64,000 nucleotides of DNA from positions 1 to 64,000 of the IMG/VR virus record IMGVR_UViG_3300030108_003282; one strand, 5' to 3'. Origin of the DNA: a virus. Both the position numbers and the translations under genes were made by a program. The notes beneath the pieces were generated by a model. The model was given only the letters and a program-made list of their open reading frames with translations, had not been told where the DNA came from and searched no databases. Of this stretch, positions 51,486-58,519 are shown piece after piece. How positions within the stretch are numbered: the stretch's first letter is position 1; every line of letters starts with the position of its first letter.

Positions 51486-51731
51486 TCACTCCATTTTTGA
51501 AACCATTTTATGAATTTCGGACCAATCCATACTAGAAACATCAGTTGTCGGTAAAGAATCAACTCCACCAACACTATTATCCATAGAAGGGGTTGGACTT
51601 TGAGAAACAACTAAACCTGCTTTCATTAGAAGACTATCCTTTGCATAAATTGTTTTTTCTAATGCTTCCACTTTAGCGGTTAAAGCCTTAATTATTTCTA
51701 ACACATCTTTGTTAATACTCTCTTCTGTCAT
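51486..51731 (-). CDS. 81-residue protein with scaffold-type C-terminal peptide
   Basis: An N-terminal coiled coil (residues 5-45) is followed by a Ser/Pro-rich linker and the C-terminus SSMDWSEIHKMVSKME. The last part matches the scaffold end DWADIHKMV at 47096 in protein and nearly in DNA. It probably binds the same capsid site as the scaffold and could be an assembly helper. AGGAGGAAAAGAA precedes the ATG. Confidence 0.65.
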   Translation of the reverse strand: MTEESINKDVLEIIKALTAKVEALEKTIYAKDSLLMKAGLVVSQSPTPSMDNSVGGVDSLPTTDVSSMDWSEIHKMVSKME

Positions 51732-52093
51732 TTCTTTTCCTCCTTTTTACCAACTGGATAAATTAAATCTCTTAATTGTCTATAAAGAAGTTCGTACTCT
51801 TTACGAAGTTTCGTAGCAGTAGCCACTATATCAATGTTCCTTTCATCCATTGACTTCATTTTCTTATTTAACTTCTTGTCTGATTTGATTAGTTCTAATT
51901 CTCTAAGAGTCTCAATAAGTTCACCTAATTTAGTAAAGTCTTGACCAAAAAATTCTGTGGGTTCTGCGGCTTGAAGTGTCTTTTTCAGTTTTCTTCTTCC
52001 TTTAGTATCTAAAGAGTCAATAAGTTTTTTAGGCTTTTGTTTCTCCTCTTTGAGAACAAAATTATCTCCATCTCCGTAGTAATCCCATGTCAT
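51728..52093 (-). CDS. 121-residue charged helical protein
   Basis: Two Lys/Arg-rich helical halves with Leu heptads are separated by a short loop. It starts at an ATG that overlaps the previous stop in GGGGAAGAAGAATGA, the same junction type found on the + strand. No family is recognised. Confidence 0.55.
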   Translation of the reverse strand: MTWDYYGDGDNFVLKEEKQKPKKLIDSLDTKGRRKLKKTLQAAEPTEFFGQDFTKLGELIETLRELELIKSDKKLNKKMKSMDERNIDIVATATKLRKEYELLYRQLRDLIYPVGKKEEKK

Positions 52094-53670
52094 TCTTCTT
52101 CCCCCACATCAGAAAGATTTCTCAACTGATTTACAATATCGCCTAATTCATTTGACTTTTCTTGGTATTTGTCAGAAGCATCTTCAAACTCTGTCATTCT
52201 TGCAGCATTAAGAGTAGGGAATCCTTCAAAGAAACCATCTACTAGTCTAGCGTCGGGATTTTCCATCATAAAATCAGTAAATCCTTGAGTAATCGCTCCT
52301 TCGGATTCACGAGTAATTTGTGCCATTTTATTAGATTGTCTTCTTAGATACGAAAGCATATTGATTCCCTTAGTAAATAATTTTTTAACTGGAGTAGATG
52401 GTTCTAATTCTCTGAACATTCCTAAGAATCTTCCAAACGCTTTTATATTTTCATCTTGGTCAAAAGCGTCAATATCTGTCATTAATCTTTCTAATTTTCT
52501 TCTTTCTAAGGCAATCTCTCTTTCTAATTCTTGAGTTGCTTCGGCAACATATTTGTCTTTATTCTCGCTTATATCTTTAAATGTGGACATCAGAGACTTG
52601 ACATCCTCGACACTTCCTGAGCCAATAACACGCTTCAAAGATTCATTTAATTTTTGCAACTTTCTTCCAACAATCTTATCTTTATCTTTTAACAGTTTCT
52701 CTAATTCACCTATCTTTTCTTCTAAAAATATCTTAGAAGAAGCAATTTGCCTATTGTTAGCCTGAACTGCTTGAACTTTTCTTAATGCTCTTTCATATTG
52801 AACATTTACCCCTAAATCTACATCTTTCTTTTTTGCTCTTTCCATCATGGATAGCCTTTCTCTTTTGACTCTTCTTCTATCAACAAGATTTCTTGGCTTT
52901 CTTTTATATTTTTGAGTATGTAATAATTCAAAGACCTTTAAGAAATCAATTGGCTCTTTTCCTTCAACCTCAAAATCTAAATCCAAAATTCCTCTAAGAG
53001 TTCTAAATATTCTATTAGCATCAATATCTTTTCCTGTTCTTTCTTCTGTTCTTTGGGTTCTGCTTAAATTAAATTTTTTACCAGTTAAAATCCCATCGAC
53101 CAAAAGTTTATCATATTTATCGTTTAGATAATCAGGATTCTTCTTAATCATTGTCAGCAAAGTAAGTAATTTACTAGATTTAGCGGCAGTTGCCCCTAAT
53201 TTAAGATAATCTTTCATAGCACCTCTAACAACAGTTTTGCCGTCAACAACTTGAACTCTTGCATTTTCGGCAATATCTAAAAGAATATCTTTTTGATAAT
53301 TTAATTCAGATAATTCTTTGTAAGCATCTTTTTCTTCAGATTGCCTACTAATTCTTGAACCCAATGCCTCTTCTTCTAATCTTGCTTCTCTTTCTTCTTC
53401 GGTAGAGAGAATCTCTTCCTCGGTTGTTAAATCAGACTCTCCTTCTTCAAGGCTTCTCCTTGCATCTTCTCTTGCTTCTTCTTCATTCTTCGCAATAGTA
53501 ATATATTTACGATATTCAATCATATTTTGAGAAGTAAGGTTGTTTATTAAAGAAACCTTGATTAAAGAAGCATCAGCGCCCTCATTAACTAATGAGGTAG
53601 TTTCTTCGTCTAAATTAGCCTTTCTTAAAATGTTAAGCAAAGATTTATCTTTGGCTAATTCATAATACAT
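52090..53670 (-). CDS. Large coiled-coil virion-region protein (526 residues)
   Basis: The protein is mainly helical with several heptad regions (residues about 60-130, 270-420) and many Glu, Lys and Arg. Its N-terminus has SLLNILRKANL, resembling the W-x-x-ILK peptide of the neighbours but without Trp. It ends in VGEEE. No enzymatic motif is apparent. Located between portal-side genes and ligase, it may be an inner-core component of the head. Confidence 0.6.
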   Translation of the reverse strand: MYYELAKDKSLLNILRKANLDEETTSLVNEGADASLIKVSLINNLTSQNMIEYRKYITIAKNEEEAREDARRSLEEGESDLTTEEEILSTEEEREARLEEEALGSRISRQSEEKDAYKELSELNYQKDILLDIAENARVQVVDGKTVVRGAMKDYLKLGATAAKSSKLLTLLTMIKKNPDYLNDKYDKLLVDGILTGKKFNLSRTQRTEERTGKDIDANRIFRTLRGILDLDFEVEGKEPIDFLKVFELLHTQKYKRKPRNLVDRRRVKRERLSMMERAKKKDVDLGVNVQYERALRKVQAVQANNRQIASSKIFLEEKIGELEKLLKDKDKIVGRKLQKLNESLKRVIGSGSVEDVKSLMSTFKDISENKDKYVAEATQELEREIALERRKLERLMTDIDAFDQDENIKAFGRFLGMFRELEPSTPVKKLFTKGINMLSYLRRQSNKMAQITRESEGAITQGFTDFMMENPDARLVDGFFEGFPTLNAARMTEFEDASDKYQEKSNELGDIVNQLRNLSDVGEEE

Positions 53671-53679
53671 TTAATCACC

Positions 53680-53904
53680 TCAAAAAGGAATGTTTTCTTT
53701 CTTTCCTCTTTTTTTAGGAGGTAATAGAATAACATCGGGATTATCTGCCGATGATGGCCTAGCCTTGTGAGAAGTATCTGGTGGTAATCCAACAGACATA
53801 TCTCTATTCTTCTTTACCTTATTATTCTCTTGTGCTGTCATAGCCTTAACTTTGGCTAATTCTTTTGTTAGTCTTCTTTGTTTTTGGTGTAAATCTTCGC
53901 TCAT
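53680..53904 (-). CDS. 74-residue basic protein
   Basis: The protein has an N-terminal Lys/Arg-rich helix, a Pro/Ser-rich middle and a basic end (PPKKRGKKENIPF). Predicted largely disordered. TGGAGG precedes the ATG at 53904, which overlaps the previous gene by 4 nt. No family is recognised; nucleic-acid contact is possible. Confidence 0.6.
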   Translation of the reverse strand: MSEDLHQKQRRLTKELAKVKAMTAQENNKVKKNRDMSVGLPPDTSHKARPSSADNPDVILLPPKKRGKKENIPF

Positions 53905-54215
53905 ATTTTTGCCTCCATTAAATTTCCTCGTGTTCTTTCTAAAATTTTAATAAGTTCTTCTTTTGACATTTGACCAATTTTATCCATAACGGCATCCATT
54001 AAATCTTCTCTTGTCATTTCAGCCAATTCATCCATTTCTTCTCCAAACATAGAATCAAAGGTAGGGTCATCCATTCTTCCAGAAGCAGGAGAAGGTTTTC
54101 CTCCTGCTACCTTAATAGGTGGTTTTCTTCTTTCAGGACTTCTACTTCTTCTTTCGGGGTCAAGTTCCCGAATAGGTCTTACTCTTGCCTTTATGATGTT
54201 TTCCCAACTATTCAT
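53901..54215 (-). CDS. Tagged 104-residue protein (W-x-N-I-I-K N-terminus)
   Basis: Starting at ATG 54215, just after the portal stop and behind GGAGGGTTGG, the protein begins MNSWENIIKAR, a variant of the peptide tag shared in this block. A Pro/Arg-rich linker follows, then an acidic helical C-terminus with Met/Glu. The earlier in-frame start at 54248 lies within the portal gene and is not used. Function unknown; targeting into the capsid is proposed. Confidence 0.65.
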   Translation of the reverse strand: MNSWENIIKARVRPIRELDPERRSRSPERRKPPIKVAGGKPSPASGRMDDPTFDSMFGEEMDELAEMTREDLMDAVMDKIGQMSKEELIKILERTRGNLMEAKI

Positions 54216-54216
54216 A

Positions 54217-55857
54217 TTAACCAACCCTCCTTTCTGTTCTTCTGTCATTGTTTTGATTTCCAGCGTCTAACGGCAATCCCGACATTCGCTTATCGGGTGC
54301 TACGCTCATGGAGGGTTTATTTCTTGTGGTCGCAGGATTCTCCTGTGGCTTGCTCCCGCCTTGAAGTGCTTGTTCTTGCATTTGTCCCAATTGTGAAGCA
54401 TCAATGTTTGTTCCTGCATACGGGTCAGTTTGAGCAGTTCCCTCTCCCTTTTCACCCTCTGGTTTTTGTTCGGGTTCTGGCTTCTTAAAAGTAAATTGAC
54501 CATCTTCATCCATATCTACTTCAAATCCTAGATTTTTAGTTGATGCAGCAATATTAACTTCAATCTCACGCTTACGAAGAACAGCAATTTCATCTTCTTC
54601 TTCGCTTGGAGGCAACTTTAAGTTCCAATCTGTAATACCAAATTGTTTTACAAGGAATGGAAAAACGTAATTATTATAGACAGTTTGTGCTTTTTGAACT
54701 GCTCTATTCGTTACAAGAATTTGCATACCTTCATTGTTTAATCCACCGCTAGTAGTGTTATCAGCCATAAAGACTTTACTAACTCCATAAAAGGCTGATA
54801 TTCTATCTCTTAAATCATCTTTAACAGAAACATAATCCATTTCTTTAAGGCTATCCATGAACTTAATCCACTCAACTCCGCCTTTACCACCTTCTGCTTC
54901 AATTCCCATAACAGGAATAAAATGAGGGTCTGCCTCCATTTTTTCTTTTACAGAACGCCAAAAAGACCTCATTGAATCCATGTTTCTTGTTTGGACTGCC
55001 AAAAGACCTCTTGGCATACGACTCTTAGTATAGGAAGAATTAACATAGTTTTCCATAGCAATAAGAGTCATGATATTATTAAAGAGAGTAATTACAGGAG
55101 ACATACCATATAACCTTGAAGGGCTGTATTTACTAAAATGTAATACTTCTCCTTTTAAGAAATATTGGTCGTCTCCTTTTACCCTATTAACATAATGAAT
55201 AGGGAATAAATTACTACCACAAATTTCGCACTTTTCATGTGGGTCTTTGTGAATAATGTTGCGATGATTTACACAAGTAAAGCCTTTTGTTCCTCTTTGT
55301 CCATTTTCATCGCTATAAATAAACATAGTAACTGGGTCGCCTCGATAAACTTCTTTAACTCGATGCATTCTAATTTTACCATTACCATCAATAAAATATT
55401 CTTTAACAAGAACAATATAAGCATCATCCATAATATTTAAATCATCTTCAAGTTCCTGTAAAACATCAATAAACAACTGTTCAGACTTATTTACATAACC
55501 CTCGATGAACTTCTCAGCGTATTCCAATTGTTTAACATCGGGAATCTTAAGGTCGGTGCTTCCACAACGAGAGCATTCTTGAACAGGTCTTTTGTGTTCT
55601 TTACTACAATTATTACATCGTGCTTCATATGCTTTTTCCCAAACATAACCTCTTCTAAATACTTCTTGTTTTAGTTGAGTAATACAAGTTCTAGCGATTA
55701 CGGATTGATTAACGATATTATAAATAATTGGGCCTGTCATTAAGTGGTGGGTTTCTCTTTCTTGAATACCCATATTGTAGACTTTTCTATCAGCAGGTTT
55801 GGGAGTTTGTCTCCTAAATAGGTTAGTAATACTAAATCGTCTTTTTTCTTCAACCAT
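54217..55857 (-). CDS. Portal protein with two zinc-ribbon inserts
   Basis: The 546-residue protein follows the portal pattern: an N-terminal helical stem with EETHHLMTGPIIYNIV-like start, a central region with YFLKGEVLHFSKYSPSRLYGMSPV and a C-terminal region with FYGVSKVFMADN. Two zinc sites are visible: CNNC...CSRCG near residues 80-98 and CVNH...CEICG near 194-213, unusual for a portal. The C-terminal 100 residues are Pro/Gln/Gly-rich and disordered. The portal is the DNA gate; it sits near terminase and protease genes as expected. Confidence 0.88.
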   Translation of the reverse strand: MVEEKRRFSITNLFRRQTPKPADRKVYNMGIQERETHHLMTGPIIYNIVNQSVIARTCITQLKQEVFRRGYVWEKAYEARCNNCSKEHKRPVQECSRCGSTDLKIPDVKQLEYAEKFIEGYVNKSEQLFIDVLQELEDDLNIMDDAYIVLVKEYFIDGNGKIRMHRVKEVYRGDPVTMFIYSDENGQRGTKGFTCVNHRNIIHKDPHEKCEICGSNLFPIHYVNRVKGDDQYFLKGEVLHFSKYSPSRLYGMSPVITLFNNIMTLIAMENYVNSSYTKSRMPRGLLAVQTRNMDSMRSFWRSVKEKMEADPHFIPVMGIEAEGGKGGVEWIKFMDSLKEMDYVSVKDDLRDRISAFYGVSKVFMADNTTSGGLNNEGMQILVTNRAVQKAQTVYNNYVFPFLVKQFGITDWNLKLPPSEEEDEIAVLRKREIEVNIAASTKNLGFEVDMDEDGQFTFKKPEPEQKPEGEKGEGTAQTDPYAGTNIDASQLGQMQEQALQGGSKPQENPATTRNKPSMSVAPDKRMSGLPLDAGNQNNDRRTERRVG

Positions 55858-55910
55858 AAATCACACCCCCTTTTTTATCCCTACGCTATCCTTGCCTATC
55901 AACGCTTCGG

Positions 55911-56165
55911 TCAGGGTTGGCCCCTATCCTCGATGTCATATCTTTCGTTGCTTGAACGAAGCATTTCGTCTAAAATACCCTTTAAATACGTTGGTCTATT
56001 TTCTGGTTTTTTCATTCCAGACTTTAAATAATAGATGACCATTCTTTTATTTATGTCTGCTAAATTAGTGTATCGGACATATTTTTTCCTATCTCTTGGT
56101 AATTCGTCATTTATGATACCGTCTTTGAGTTCTTTCCAACTCATTCTTTTTTTAGCAATCACCAT
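55911..56165 (-). CDS. Tagged small basic protein, 84 residues
   Basis: The ATG at 56165 overlaps the previous stop. Residues 8-15 read MSWKELKDG, a weaker form of the W-x-[DE]-[IL]-K peptide. The rest is a helical, basic protein with Arg/Tyr pairs. An in-frame start at 56144 would place the tag at the exact N-terminus. No family is recognised. Confidence 0.55.
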   Translation of the reverse strand: MVIAKKRMSWKELKDGIINDELPRDRKKYVRYTNLADINKRMVIYYLKSGMKKPENRPTYLKGILDEMLRSSNERYDIEDRGQP

Positions 56166-56326
56166 GCTTGCCCCCAATATAAAGCGAATTCTGTTTGACA
56201 GGTCATACATTTTTCTCTTTGACTAACGGCCTTTTTGCATTTACGACAGACCGTAGCATAACGAATGCGTTTAGGTAATTTTTTTCTTACTGTGTGTTTA
56301 AACACTTCATAATGATGGCGTGGCAT
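56159..56326 (-). CDS. 55-residue zinc-ribbon protein
   Basis: An ATG directly after the stop of the 56327 gene opens a frame with a basic N-terminus (residues 1-25) and CRKC/CMTC at 27-30 and 40-43, a zinc ribbon. The spacing and overlap with the next gene support it, and no other frame covers this 116 nt stretch on this strand. Likely binds DNA or a capsid partner. Confidence 0.6.
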   Translation of the reverse strand: MPRHHYEVFKHTVRKKLPKRIRYATVCRKCKKAVSQREKCMTCQTEFALYWGQAW

Positions 56327-56617
56327 TTAGCAATTCCACCTTCTTCTAGCGGCTTTTGCTTTCTCGCTGTAAGTGCCATCTTTTCTCTTAAATCCTCTTG
56401 ACCTTGCACAAAAACTCTTTCTTCTTTTTGCTGCCTTACTTCCAGGTTTTAATTTACTAGGCTTAGTAGTAACTGGTGGCTTTAAATTAGAACCTTGTTC
56501 ACGCTTAAACTTAGCACGACCTTTAGCACTTAATCCACCCGTTCTTGCGTGAATCTTTTTGTTATAGCCTTTAAATGGCTTCTTTTTCTTTTTAAGAATA
56601 TCTTGCCAATCATTCAT
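56327..56617 (-). CDS. Tagged basic protein of the phage LSAKGR/NLKPPV type
   Basis: The ATG at 56617, behind AGGTGATAAAT, gives MNDWQDILKKKKKPFKG, a clear tag followed by a Lys tract. The body has GGLSAKGRAKFKREQGSNLKPPV, then RKSFCARSRG and ARRRWNC, a pattern I recognise as common in small phage proteins of unknown function. It is extremely basic (about 36 Lys/Arg in 96 residues) and probably binds DNA inside the head. Confidence 0.7.
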   Translation of the reverse strand: MNDWQDILKKKKKPFKGYNKKIHARTGGLSAKGRAKFKREQGSNLKPPVTTKPSKLKPGSKAAKRRKSFCARSRGFKRKDGTYSEKAKAARRRWNC

Positions 56618-57185
56618 ATTTATCACCTATCATGTAGCCTAATTTTTTTCCTGCTTCAATATCGCTTGGGTAGTGGCTTCCCATTTGTATTCTTGATAAA
56701 GAAATTTTGTCAGCCATTTCTTTTAATTCTTTCTTCTTATCTGGATATTTTTTTCCTAAAACTCTTTCTAATCCATGAGCAAGCATTGAATGACCGCTTG
56801 GGAAAGCAGGAGTATCATCTGTTTTTGTTTTTGTTGTTTTTATTTTATCAGATATTTGATGAGGACGTGGCCTTTGGTATTTCATTTTAAGTGTCATGGC
56901 ATAATAATTAATATCTTTCATGAAGTCCATGTAATTATTTTTGTCCTCGCCTACAATTTTAAACATTTCAACATCGGGTTTTAAGTCAGAATCTTTCATT
57001 TGCTTAGGAGTTATTCTTTTCTTTTTCATTGTTGCTATCACAGAAGGTATTTCTTTTTCTTCTTGGGGATAACTTAATTTAGGAATATCTATTTTCATCT
57101 TTGGGCTTCTTTCTAATATTTTCTTCTTATCTTCCGAAAGTGTTCCTTCCCACTTTCTTTTCTTAAGAATAGAAAACCAATTCAT
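56610..57185 (-). CDS. PAP2-type acid phosphatase with N-terminal tag
   Basis: The 191-residue protein has the three motifs of the PAP2/vanadium haloperoxidase superfamily: K100-x6-R107-P108, PSGH at 129-132 and S164-R165-x5-H171-x3-D175. No membrane helix is seen, so it looks soluble, like class A acid phosphatases. The ATG at 57185 gives MNWFSILKKRK, a shared tag, directly at the N-terminus. It would remove phosphate from lipid, nucleotide or other substrates. Packaging into the virion is proposed from the tag and place in the cluster. Confidence 0.85.
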   Translation of the reverse strand: MNWFSILKKRKWEGTLSEDKKKILERSPKMKIDIPKLSYPQEEKEIPSVIATMKKKRITPKQMKDSDLKPDVEMFKIVGEDKNNYMDFMKDINYYAMTLKMKYQRPRPHQISDKIKTTKTKTDDTPAFPSGHSMLAHGLERVLGKKYPDKKKELKEMADKISLSRIQMGSHYPSDIEAGKKLGYMIGDKYE

Positions 57186-57189
57186 TTTA

Positions 57190-57567
57190 TCACTTTGGTT
57201 TATGTGTGTAAATGTCTCCATCTTTGTGCATAAAGATTTTACCTTCCTTTTCTAATTTAGACAAGGCTCTTTTAATTTCAGATTCTTCTCCAAATTGTTT
57301 TAGATTTTTCATCCCCAATGCTCCGCCTTCTTTTTTGATTTCAGCAAGAATTTTTGCTTCAATGTCTTGTTTAACCATTCTTCCAACCACAGGTCTTTGC
57401 CCTACACCATATTTTTGTTTTAGTTCGCTAATCAAACGACTTACATTAATCATAGGGCTATTTCTTCTATCAAACTCTCTTATTGCTTCATCAGGCAATC
57501 CTCTTAGAGCAGGATAAGTTTGCCTTAGTCCTTTAATATCTAATTTCAATATATCTTTCCAAGTCAT
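57190..57567 (-). CDS. Tagged winged-helix protein
   Basis: The 125-residue protein begins MTWKDILKLD, the tag, and ends in a domain with KRALSKLEKEGKIFMHKDGDIYTH that fits a winged-helix DNA-binding fold (residues about 65-125). AGAGGATG precedes the start. It may be a viral transcription factor brought in with the genome; that is inference. Confidence 0.7.
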   Translation of the reverse strand: MTWKDILKLDIKGLRQTYPALRGLPDEAIREFDRRNSPMINVSRLISELKQKYGVGQRPVVGRMVKQDIEAKILAEIKKEGGALGMKNLKQFGEESEIKRALSKLEKEGKIFMHKDGDIYTHKPK

Positions 57568-58022
57568 GCTCTCATCCTCTTTGTTTTTCTTTTACTAGAT
57601 TCTTTTCTTGCTAGTGCTACCTTATGTGCTGAATTTAATCTTTTCTTTGTTTCAGGGTCTTTGGCTCTCTTTGCTGCTACCCTTGCTCTTTGTTCAACTA
57701 AATTGATAATTTGTGATTGTCTCTTGTGTGGTTTTGATTTAAATGAAGAACTAGAAAAAGTTTCTCTTACATCTTTTGCAGTTTTAAACTTTACAGGGAC
57801 AGTATCTTTCGGGTTTTCATCAGTATATAATCTTCTTGTAGAACCCTTCGGCTTCTTCCCAGTCCCCTTCTTCGGGTCTTTCTTTAAAATATTTTTCCAA
57901 CTCTTTCCAACATATCCTGAAGCATAAGCGGCTGCTGCTTGTCTTTCGGCATCTTTACGATTTTTATAGACTTTACCCTTACTACCCCATTTATAGCCGC
58001 CTTTTACCTTTCTAATAGGCAT
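57564..58022 (-). CDS. Basic protein with KGGYKWGSKGK domain and internal tag
   Basis: The 152-residue protein begins with a short domain, MPIRKVKGGYKWGSKGKVYK and AERQAAAAYASGY, a pattern familiar from many phage proteins near terminase and portal genes. The shared peptide SWKNILKKDPKK follows at residues about 41-52, then a Lys/Arg-rich tail with KRQSQIINLVEQRARVAAKRAK. The start at 58022 is chosen over an upstream ATG at 58031. Highly basic, likely DNA-associated. Confidence 0.7.
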   Translation of the reverse strand: MPIRKVKGGYKWGSKGKVYKNRKDAERQAAAAYASGYVGKSWKNILKKDPKKGTGKKPKGSTRRLYTDENPKDTVPVKFKTAKDVRETFSSSSFKSKPHKRQSQIINLVEQRARVAAKRAKDPETKKRLNSAHKVALARKESSKRKTKRMRA

Positions 58023-58027
58023 AAGAA

Positions 58028-58312
58028 TCACTTTTGACTAAATTTCTTTCCTGTTGGAACGTGCTGAATACCCTTTTTACGGCCTTTTCTTTTCTTTGAG
58101 TCTTGATACCGAAGAGTTTTCTTATCTGTTCTCTTATAGGTCGCTCTTGGCATATATCTTCCTTTAGTTTTGGGTTTTGGTTTCTTGCCTTTATCTTTTG
58201 CTCTATGCTGTTCAGCACTCCCCCAATCCTCATCAGTCCAAGTAGATAAATCTCTTTGCCTTTTTGATTTGGCTTTGAGAATATTACGCCAATTAATTTT
58301 TATATCCGCCAC
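58028..58312 (-). CDS. Tagged basic protein, 94 residues (GTG start)
   Basis: A GTG at 58312 gives MADIKINWRNILKAKSKRQR, with the tag close to the start. The body is Lys/Arg-rich with Trp/Asp motif STWTDEDWGS and ends KFSQK. A longer in-frame start at 58378 would read through the previous gene in another frame and is unlikely. Probably a DNA-binding virion protein. Confidence 0.6.
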   Translation of the reverse strand: MADIKINWRNILKAKSKRQRDLSTWTDEDWGSAEQHRAKDKGKKPKPKTKGRYMPRATYKRTDKKTLRYQDSKKRKGRKKGIQHVPTGKKFSQK

Positions 58313-58502
58313 CAGCCCTCTTATACGCCTGAGCCAACATCTGCGCTTTTCTTGCAGACCATTGACCTGCCGCACCACCTTTTGTTCCTCGTTTAATTCT
58401 ATTAAAAATTCTTTTTCTCATTCCAGGTTTTGTATAGTTTCCAGACTGATTTACAGTAGATTTCTTCTTTTTCTTTTTCTTTAAAATATCCTGCCATTCC
58501 AT
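58293..58502 (-). CDS. Tagged basic protein, 69 residues
   Basis: The protein begins MEWQDILKKKKKKKST, the clearest form of the tag with a following Lys tract. The body has RIKRGTKGGAAGQWSARKAQ, an Ala/Gly/Lys-rich region reminiscent of small phage head proteins. AAGGAAGTGAAAAA precedes the ATG. It is likely packaged; function unknown. Confidence 0.7.
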   Translation of the reverse strand: MEWQDILKKKKKKKSTVNQSGNYTKPGMRKRIFNRIKRGTKGGAAGQWSARKAQMLAQAYKRAGGGYKN

Positions 58503-58519
58503 TTTTTCACTTCCTTAAA

